Shown here: piece by piece, positions 5,386-10,495 of the stretch | Position numbering within the stretch: the first letter of the stretch is position 1 | Layout: the number at the start of each line of letters is the position of its first letter | DNA from: JAFGED01 sp034430835 | Lineage (GTDB): Bacteria > Chloroflexota > Anaerolineae > B4-G1 | NCBI GenBank assembly: GCA_034430835.1 | Contig: DAOUDX010000080.1 | Coordinates: 1-10,495 of the forward strand | DNA length: 10,495 bases | Direction: 5' to 3' | Notes under the pieces: model-generated | Database searches by the model: none | Told to the model about the DNA's origin: nothing | What the model saw: the letters and a program-made list of their open reading frames with translations, nothing else | Translations under genes and position numbers: made by a program

Positions 5386-7173
5386 ATGTCAGAAAACATT
5401 CTCATCGCCATCGCCTGGCCCTACGCCAGCGCCAAGATCCACACAGGCAACGTCACCGGTTCCCACCTGCCGGGCGACATCTGCGCCCGCTACCACCGCC
5501 TGAACGGCGATCACGTGCTGATGGTCTCCGGCTCCGACTCGCACGGCACGCCCATCACCGTGCGCGCCGAGGAGGAGAACAAATCCCCCAAGGAGGTCTT
5601 TGAGCGCTTCCACCACAGCTTCCTGGAGATGTTCCTGCGTCTGGGCATCAGCTACAACCTGTTCACCCACACCGACACGGAGACCCATCACCGCGGCTCC
5701 CAGGACTTTTTTCTCGCGCTGCTGGAGAAGGGCTATCTCTACAGTGAGGTTCAGGAGCAGATGTATTCGGAGGCACAGGGTCGCTTCCTGCCTGACCGAT
5801 ACGTCGAGGGCACCTGCCCGGTGTGCGGCTACGAGGGCGCGCGTGGCGACCAGTGCGACAAGTGCAACACGCTGCTCGATCCCAAGGAGCTGATCAATCC
5901 ACGCAGCAAGACGGACGGCAGCACGCCCGTCATCCGCGAGACAGTGCACTTTTTCCTCGACCTGCCCAAGCTGGCCAAGGTGGGTTTGGCCCAGTGGCTT
6001 GAAGAGGGCAAGGAGCACTGGAGGCCCAACGTGATCACGTTTTCGCGCAATTACGTGAACGAAGGGCTGCAGAGCCGTCCCATTACGCGCGACCTGGACT
6101 GGGGCATCCCCGTGCCCGTGGAGGGCTGGGAGGGCAAGTGTGTCTACGTCTGGTTCGAGGCGGTCATCGGCTACTTTTCCGCCAGCGTCGAGTGGGCGCA
6201 CAACCAGGGTCAGCCCGAGGCGTGGAAGGCCTGGTGGTACGATCCGGCGGCCAAGACCAAGTATTTCATCGGCAAGGACAACATCCCTTTCCACACCGTC
6301 ATCTGGCCGGCGGAGTTGATGGGGGTGGAGCGGCTGTACGAGGAAGATCCGTCCAAGAAGCTCAACCTACCCTACGACGTGCCCGCCAACGAGTTCATGA
6401 ACCTGGAGGGCAAAAAGATCTCTGGCAGCCGCAACTGGGCGGTGTGGATGGACGATGCGCTCGACCGATACGATCCCGACCCGCTGCGCTACTACCTGAC
6501 GGTGGCGATGCCCGAGACGCGGGATACCGACTGGCTGTGGGGCGACTTTGTCAGCCGCAACAACGACGAGTTGGTGGCCACCTGGGGCAATCTGGTCAAC
6601 CGGGCGCTGACCTTTGCCTACAAGCGGTTCGACGGAAAGGCGCCCACGCCGGGACCTCTAGCAGACGTGGACACGCAGCTTTTAGAGAAAATCGAGGCGG
6701 GCTTCCAGCCCATCGGCGAGCTGATCGCTGGCTGCCAGTTCCGCGCCGCGCTGCGCGAGGTGATGGCGCTAGCGCGCGAGGCCAACCGCTACCTGGAGGA
6801 GAAAGGCCCCTGGTTCCAGATCAAGGAGGATGAGCAAGCGGCGGGCACGACCATCTACGTCACCCTCAAGGCCATCGACTCGCTCAAGGTGCTCTTTGCG
6901 CCGTTCCTGCCCTTCTCGTCCGAGCAGCTGCACCAGTACCTGGGCTACGAGGGAGCGCTGTTCGGGCGATCGTACACCGATACCTTCAAGGAGGAAGGTG
7001 GGCGGGTGCATGAGGCCCTCTGCTACGATGCCAGCAGCGCGACGGGCGTGTGGCGGCCCAGCGAGCTAGCGCCAGGGCAAGCGCTGCGCCAGCCAACGCC
7101 CTTGTTCAAGAAGCTGGACGAGAGCGTGGTCGAGGAGGAGTTGGCCCGCATCGGGGCCGCGCCTGTAGCGTGA
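5386..7173 (+). CDS. metG: methionyl-tRNA synthetase
   Basis: This cytosolic class I synthetase charges tRNA-Met with methionine for both initiation and elongation. It has 595 residues. The Rossmann catalytic fold begins with PYASAKIHTGN, whose HIGH-motif equivalent is HTGN at 19-22, followed by GSDSHGTPI at 49-57. The connecting domain carries one zinc knuckle, C144-x2-C147 and C157-x2-C160, as in the E. coli-type enzyme; the second knuckle found in some other MetRS lineages is absent. The KMSKS equivalent is KISGS at 344-348, where the second lysine is glycine. An all-helical anticodon-binding domain follows (about 385-520). The chain ends without the C-terminal tRNA-binding domain that lengthens the E. 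coli enzyme to about 677 residues. Codons are strongly GC-ending, in contrast to the next gene. An excellent ribosome binding site fixes the start. Confidence 0.97.
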   Translation: MSENILIAIAWPYASAKIHTGNVTGSHLPGDICARYHRLNGDHVLMVSGSDSHGTPITVRAEEENKSPKEVFERFHHSFLEMFLRLGISYNLFTHTDTETHHRGSQDFFLALLEKGYLYSEVQEQMYSEAQGRFLPDRYVEGTCPVCGYEGARGDQCDKCNTLLDPKELINPRSKTDGSTPVIRETVHFFLDLPKLAKVGLAQWLEEGKEHWRPNVITFSRNYVNEGLQSRPITRDLDWGIPVPVEGWEGKCVYVWFEAVIGYFSASVEWAHNQGQPEAWKAWWYDPAAKTKYFIGKDNIPFHTVIWPAELMGVERLYEEDPSKKLNLPYDVPANEFMNLEGKKISGSRNWAVWMDDALDRYDPDPLRYYLTVAMPETRDTDWLWGDFVSRNNDELVATWGNLVNRALTFAYKRFDGKAPTPGPLADVDTQLLEKIEAGFQPIGELIAGCQFRAALREVMALAREANRYLEEKGPWFQIKEDEQAAGTTIYVTLKAIDSLKVLFAPFLPFSSEQLHQYLGYEGALFGRSYTDTFKEEGGRVHEALCYDASSATGVWRPSELAPGQALRQPTPLFKKLDESVVEEELARIGAAPVA

Positions 7174-7178
7174 CGCTC

Positions 7179-7187
7179 TGCTATACT
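7179..7187 (+). promoter_or_regulatory. extended -10 promoter candidate for the M50-propeller gene
   Basis: TGC followed by TATACT (7182-7187, 5 of 6) begins six bases after the metG stop. No -35 box is seen at 17-base spacing, where the end of metG reads GCGCCT. Transcription would begin near 7194, about eight bases before the ATG at 7202, giving an almost leaderless mRNA. Read-through from metG is an alternative, since no terminator separates the genes. Confidence 0.45.
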
Positions 7188-7201
7188 GACATGAGTCAAG
7201 G

Positions 7202-9952
7202 ATGAATATCCTATCCATTGCCTTGGCTGCCATCGGCTTGTTCGTCCTGCTTCAGGTCATCAGACTCTATTTGACCGTGAGGAGCGTGACCCGCATTCGG
7301 GTAAAGAATGCCGGTTATGAGCTTCAAGCGATAGACGATTTACCTGCATACTTGAGAGATCTTGCCAAGGTCTACGAAGAGGAGCTCTTCGATCTGGGGT
7401 TCAAACTATCCCACTGCCAGCTTGTGGATGGACCGTTTTCGCCTGAACATCCACGATGGCAGTTAGTCTATCTTAACGCAAGCCAGAGAACTTACGCCAT
7501 ACTAACCATCCCCACGTTGCCCGATCAAACTGCCCCATGCAGGGTTGAATTTGAGACTTTGTTTTCGGACAATCAAAGCTTGAACACTGTCAATGGTCTC
7601 TCCCACATAATCGCTGGCGAGCTCCCTGATACCATCTTGCTCGATCCATATGCGACCACTACCAAAGACCAGTTGGCGGTTCATTTGACCGCCCTGTTCA
7701 AACTTGAGAAGACCCCGATCATCCTAACCCCGGCTGAATTTATCGCTGCGTCAGAGCGGTCTTCAGACAAGTATATCTCCAAGCTTCAAAGCGATGGCCT
7801 CATCAAGCCGCAAAACGAGCACTATGCCCTACGGTTGAGAGCCGCTATTCGTTATGTGTGTCGCTTCCTCATCGGCAACAGAAAGGCAAAAAGACTGCAT
7901 CGGCAGAGAAACGAGTCTACAGAATTCGTGGTCAGTGTGCCGATTGAAGTAGAAGTTGAGAGTTTCCAGCGAATCGCTTCTCAGAGTGCCAGACCGAAGC
8001 AGATGAAGTGGATCGGCAAAACGACCCTTCTGCTCGTCACGCTGTTATTGTTCGCTCTCTCCTTTGGTTTCAGCATGTCACTTCGATTTCTGGCAATGTT
8101 AATCCTGGCACTCCTAATCCACGAGCTGGGCCACGTATTAGGGATGCGCTTGTTCAAGTATGGGGACCCAAAGATCCTCTTTCTGCCGTTTTTGGGTGCG
8201 GTCACAATTGGCTCACCGGAAAATGCAAAACCTCACCAGAGGGTGATCGTGCTCTTCCTCGGCCCGGTTCCCGGCCTCATCCTCGGAACAATCTGTTGGA
8301 TTGCTTACGGATGCACCGGATCCGAAGCGGTCAGAGACGCGGCCACTACACTGCTTGTCCTGAATTTCTTCAACCTTCTGCCAGTTATGCCTCTGGATGG
8401 GGGACAAATACTTGACCTGATTCTCTTTTCAAGATTCCCCCTGGCCCAAACTGTTTTTCAAGCGGTCGGCCTGGTCTGCCTGACGATGCTTTCTCTCCTT
8501 TCGGGAGTTCCTGTTTTGTTAGTGGTTTCTGCTTTGGGATTCTTTACAGTGTTGAGCTTATTCCGGAAAAGACAGTTCCTCAGTGAACTGCGAAAGGAGC
8601 TTGGCGAGACGGGAGCGGGCCAAGCGCTGTCCGAAAGAGAGACTCTTTTTGAGATATTCAAGCTGATGAGGAAAAAGCCGCTCGCTGGATACCATTTCGC
8701 AAAAAAGTACCAGCTCGCTAAATACGCGGTCGATAACCTTGCTATTGACTTTCCCTCCCTGAAAACGATCGCCGTCTCACTGTCTGTATACACTGTCTTT
8801 CTTGTTTTACCGGTGATCGTGTTCGCAATAGTTGTATTTGCCGCAGTCAGCCGATCTTGGCTGGGGCTTGTCCTCCCTCAACCGTTCCGCCGATCTTGGC
8901 CGGAACTTGCCCTCCAGCAACCGTTGGGCGATGGTGAGACCCTGGTGTTTTCACATAGCACAGGCTATTCAGCAGACCTATATCTCATTGACGATGTGGA
9001 CGGCCTTCGTCCTATCATGCAAAGTGAAAATCTTTTCGCTGGTGAACTTGTATGGTCTCCCGATGGAACACGGATCATTTACACAACAGTGACCCGTGAA
9101 GGATATAGACATTACGTCATCGATGCGGATGGGGCAAACCGACACCAAGTCCCGTCGGGCGATCACTACGTAGGGTGGCTCCAATGGTCGCCGGATAGTT
9201 CACGTCTGGCAGGGTTGGCGTATGACTTCTCCGACGATGCTGTCTCGGACACACCAAGTTTCTACATCATTGCAGTTGCGACCGGCGAGACGCTTGAATT
9301 GCCAGTGGAGGCAGAGGATGTCGAAGACTTTGTGTGGATGTCAGACAGCCAATCCCTGCTGACCATTGTGTGGATGGATGATTCGATCGCCGCACAAGTC
9401 TATGGAGTCGATGGCAGTTACGAGCGACTACCGGCCGAGGCGACTCATCTGAACGACGCCACGCGCCTCACTCTCTCACCTGACGCCAGCAAAGTTGCAT
9501 ATACCGTCCCTTCTGAAGACAACGAAGCTTGGACCGTTCCCCTATACGTTTCCACGCTTGACGGCTCAAGTGTAAAGATCATGGGTAGTCTTTCATGGGA
9601 CGGGGAAATCGTGTGGTCGCCAGATAGCACGTGCATCGCCTTTGTCACCCTGGATGACAACTATAACAATGCGTTGTACGTCGTGAATTCAGACGGCACG
9701 GAGTTGCGACAGTTGATGCTGCTTGATACGGGCGATGAGAGCGGCGAGATCATGCCACCTACACCTGCCTGGTCGCCAGATGGCACGCGTATCGCCATTA
9801 GTTCGCATATCAGCGCAGATGGCTCTGCGATCTTTGTCGTAAACGCCGACGGCTCCGAACAACGACAGATAACGAATGCAAGCGGTTGGATCTATGGTGA
9901 CTGTTCAATAAATGGGGAAATAGGTTGTTGGTGGGGCGTCAGCCCTAAATAG
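7202..9952 (+). CDS. multidomain membrane protein: M50 site-2 protease core plus TolB/PD40-like propeller
   Basis: This 916-residue protein has an unusual domain order. A first membrane helix (3-22) is followed by basic residues, which places about 25-265 in the cytosol; I do not recognise that domain. Helices at about 271-288, 292-312, 347-369, 382-404, 413-432 and 434-454 form an M50 (site-2 protease-like) core. It has HELGH at 307-311 and N391-x2-P-x2-PLDGG with D399 as the third zinc ligand, so all catalytic residues are present. A lysine-rich cytosolic loop (455-523) leads to a last helix (524-549), a duplicated linker (551-576), and a propeller of about 340 residues. The propeller has six WSPD-like strand motifs near 618, 662, 712, 759, 805 and 857. 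Positive-inside topology gives eight helices and an extracytoplasmic propeller. Known M50 enzymes cut membrane-bound regulators; here the propeller could sense a ligand or gate substrates, which is inference. No ribosome binding site with normal spacing is seen. GC content is clearly lower than in metG. Confidence 0.87.
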   Translation: MNILSIALAAIGLFVLLQVIRLYLTVRSVTRIRVKNAGYELQAIDDLPAYLRDLAKVYEEELFDLGFKLSHCQLVDGPFSPEHPRWQLVYLNASQRTYAILTIPTLPDQTAPCRVEFETLFSDNQSLNTVNGLSHIIAGELPDTILLDPYATTTKDQLAVHLTALFKLEKTPIILTPAEFIAASERSSDKYISKLQSDGLIKPQNEHYALRLRAAIRYVCRFLIGNRKAKRLHRQRNESTEFVVSVPIEVEVESFQRIASQSARPKQMKWIGKTTLLLVTLLLFALSFGFSMSLRFLAMLILALLIHELGHVLGMRLFKYGDPKILFLPFLGAVTIGSPENAKPHQRVIVLFLGPVPGLILGTICWIAYGCTGSEAVRDAATTLLVLNFFNLLPVMPLDGGQILDLILFSRFPLAQTVFQAVGLVCLTMLSLLSGVPVLLVVSALGFFTVLSLFRKRQFLSELRKELGETGAGQALSERETLFEIFKLMRKKPLAGYHFAKKYQLAKYAVDNLAIDFPSLKTIAVSLSVYTVFLVLPVIVFAIVVFAAVSRSWLGLVLPQPFRRSWPELALQQPLGDGETLVFSHSTGYSADLYLIDDVDGLRPIMQSENLFAGELVWSPDGTRIIYTTVTREGYRHYVIDADGANRHQVPSGDHYVGWLQWSPDSSRLAGLAYDFSDDAVSDTPSFYIIAVATGETLELPVEAEDVEDFVWMSDSQSLLTIVWMDDSIAAQVYGVDGSYERLPAEATHLNDATRLTLSPDASKVAYTVPSEDNEAWTVPLYVSTLDGSSVKIMGSLSWDGEIVWSPDSTCIAFVTLDDNYNNALYVVNSDGTELRQLMLLDTGDESGEIMPPTPAWSPDGTRIAISSHISADGSAIFVVNADGSEQRQITNASGWIYGDCSINGEIGCWWGVSPK
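8851..8928 (+). repeat. tandem 39-bp duplication encoding a 13-residue linker repeat
   Basis: Bases 8851-8889 and 8890-8928 match at 31 of 39 positions and encode RSWLGLVLPQPFR and RSWPELALQQPLG (residues 551-563 and 564-576). The copies sit exactly between the last membrane helix and the propeller, in frame. A recent tandem duplication followed by drift is the simplest explanation. It lengthens the tether of the extracytoplasmic domain. Confidence 0.8.
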
Positions 9953-10155
9953 CGCCATACATAGCATCGAAGTGGGGCGAGTTGCACCAAAAGTATGTCT
10001 TTTTGCAACCCCAGTGGGGAATACAGAACACGTTCCCAAATTTTGAACAGACACGATCTATGACCTAGCTTGGCAACCACGAGAATAACGGGTGGTACGG
10101 CTCGAAGCACATGCTCTGCGAGGAGGTGCAACATGGGCAAAGACTTGATCGAGAT
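9953..10155 (+). other. non-coding stretch with a possible gene remnant
   Basis: No intact gene lies here. One plus frame (codons from 9949) is open to a TAG at 10066 and then again to a TGA at 10165, and has a protein-like residue mix (for example KWGELHQKYVFLQPQWG from 9970, then NNGWYGSKHML after the stop). It lacks a start codon and is broken by the in-frame stop. This could be a decayed gene fragment or chance. I recognise no family. No terminator for the M50-propeller gene is visible. Confidence 0.2.
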
Positions 10156-10159
10156 CTAG
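10133..10159 (+). CDS. eight-codon ORF with a strong RBS, possibly a gene start cut off by an insertion
   Basis: A perfect AGGAGG (10121-10126) is followed six bases later by an ATG and the codons MGKDLIEI. The TAG stop (10157-10159) lies within the CTAG that opens the left end of the MITE-like element. If 10156-10315 is removed exactly, the frame continues for eight more codons (ending RNLC) to a TGA, so a longer gene is not restored by that simple excision. It may be a truncated 5' end of a lost gene, a real micro-ORF, or chance. Confidence 0.25.
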   Translation: MGKDLIEI

Positions 10160-10315
10160 CCACCTGACAGTTTCGAAATAGAGCGGCGCTTTTGGCCGTA
10201 GCGAGCACCCTGAGCGCGAACCGAAGGTTCGGCGTCGAAGGGTGCTCGAGGAGGCTCCTTCGACAAGCTCAGGATGCCTCCGCTCGCTTGTTTTGCCAAA
10301 GTGTCAGGTAGCTAG
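10156..10315. mobile_element. MITE-like non-autonomous element, about 160 bp
   Basis: CTAGCCACCTGACA (10156-10169) is the inverted match of TGTCAGGTAGCTAG (10302-10315), with 13 of 14 positions agreeing. Weaker similarity extends about 15 bases further in at both ends, with gaps (TTT...AAA...GAGCGG on both sides). Each end carries CTAG, which could be a 4-bp target duplication or part of the terminal repeat, because CTAG is its own reverse complement. The interior has no ORF and contains two nested hairpins. Short length, terminal inverted repeats and no coding content are features of MITEs. No family is recognised and copy number cannot be seen from one window. Confidence 0.55.
10202..10280. 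repeat. two adjacent hairpins inside the MITE-like element
   Basis: CGAGCACCCT (10202-10211) pairs perfectly with AGGGTGCTCG (10239-10248), and inside it CGAACC (10217-10222) pairs with GGTTCG (10226-10231) around GAA. Directly after it GAGGCTCCT (10251-10259) pairs with AGGATGCCTC (10271-10280) with one bulged T. The loop text CTTCGACAAGCTCAGGA resembles short intergenic palindromes that I have seen repeated in many bacterial genomes; this is recall, not a search. Confidence 0.65.
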
Positions 10316-10495
10316 CAGCCTGTCGGAGAGGAATCTGTGTTGACTTTCCGCCGACGATTTTTCATACGATTTGCCGTACTTGTTTAGCGTCAAGTGGGAG
10401 CGGGCTGCGGTGGACCTAGGGACGGCGGGTTTCCCACAGCACGCTGCAACTCGACCAAGAAGTCCAGGATAGGGATCGCTCTCTGATGACAGGTT
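10316..10495 (-). mobile_element. possible insertion-sequence end running off the window
   Basis: Directly after the MITE-like element the text CAGCCTGTCGGAGAGG (10316-10331) has the look of an IS terminal repeat. On the minus strand an open frame enters from the right edge and stops about 60 bases before it. A transposase 3' end followed by a terminal repeat is the usual IS layout. The other end lies outside the window, so neither an inverted partner nor a target duplication can be verified. Confidence 0.3.
10390..10494 (-). CDS. partial ORF, possible transposase C-terminus
   Basis: The last 34 codons of a minus-strand frame enter from the right edge and end at TGA (10390-10392). The translation includes ILDFLVELQRAVGNPP and a proline-rich end, a style seen at the C-termini of some DDE transposases. 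The match is impressionistic. A second minus frame is also open across this stretch, so the coding frame is not certain. Confidence 0.22.
   Translation of the reverse strand, partial: TCHQRAIPILDFLVELQRAVGNPPSLGPPQPAPT

Noticed and set aside
5389..6294. A 301-codon open frame on the minus strand inside metG.
   Set aside because: It lies fully antisense to a complete, motif-verified metG in GC-rich sequence, where long shadow frames are expected. Its translation is rich in Val, Leu and Ala with no recognisable domain.
8008..8415. A 135-codon plus frame inside the M50 core.
   Set aside because: The alternative frame encodes HELGH, PLDGG and consistent membrane helices; this one has no recognisable features.
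9892..10140. An 82-codon minus-strand frame overlapping the 3' end of the M50-propeller gene.
   Set aside because: It is Leu-rich, has no promoter or ribosome binding site that I can see, and overlaps a well-supported gene. It looks like an antisense shadow.
10156..10315. The inverted-repeat region as a CRISPR array.
   Set aside because: The repeats are inverted, not direct, with no regular spacer period and no cas genes in the window.

Overview
The window looks like a piece of a bacterial chromosome, most likely from the phylum Chloroflexota (Anaerolineae/Caldilineae-like). That placement is an inference. It rests on the style of the methionyl-tRNA synthetase and SigA proteins, the paired LysM-M23 wall peptidases and the moderately high GC content; no phylogeny was run. 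Left to right, the first 60 bases hold the possible last codons of an unidentified plus-strand gene and a clear rho-independent terminator. Three minus-strand genes follow: two tandem LysM-M23 peptidase paralogues (75-2501), transcribed together from a near-consensus promoter at 2550-2578, and the dITP/XTP diphosphatase gene rdgB (2612-3202).

A 266-base divergent intergenic region (3203-3468) carries a strong plus-strand promoter with an extended -10, a pair of direct repeats upstream of it, and a leader of about 100 bases. It drives a two-gene operon: a YceD/DUF177 protein and the primary sigma factor SigA (3469-5178). After a stretch of tandem palindromes and a textbook terminator comes metG (5386-7173).

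The most unusual gene is at 7202-9952. It is a 916-residue membrane protein combining a cytosolic N-terminal domain I cannot name, a site-2-protease (M50) core with HELGH and PLDGG, a last membrane helix, a tandemly duplicated 13-residue linker, and a predicted extracytoplasmic six-bladed TolB/PD40-like propeller. Its base composition is clearly lower in GC than metG next to it, which suggests an accessory or transferred gene.

The right end (9953-10495) has no intact gene and looks like an insertion-scarred region. It holds a possible gene remnant, a short ORF with an excellent ribosome binding site that stops in the first bases of the next element, a MITE-like element of about 160 bp with imperfect terminal inverted repeats and internal hairpins, and, directly abutting it, what may be the end of an insertion sequence running off the window.

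The core genes (rdgB, DUF177, sigA, metG) are housekeeping functions for nucleotide sanitation, probable rRNA/ribosome maturation, transcription and translation. The M23 pair remodels the cell wall. The M50-propeller protein may be a membrane sensor/protease, but nothing in the window identifies its substrate.
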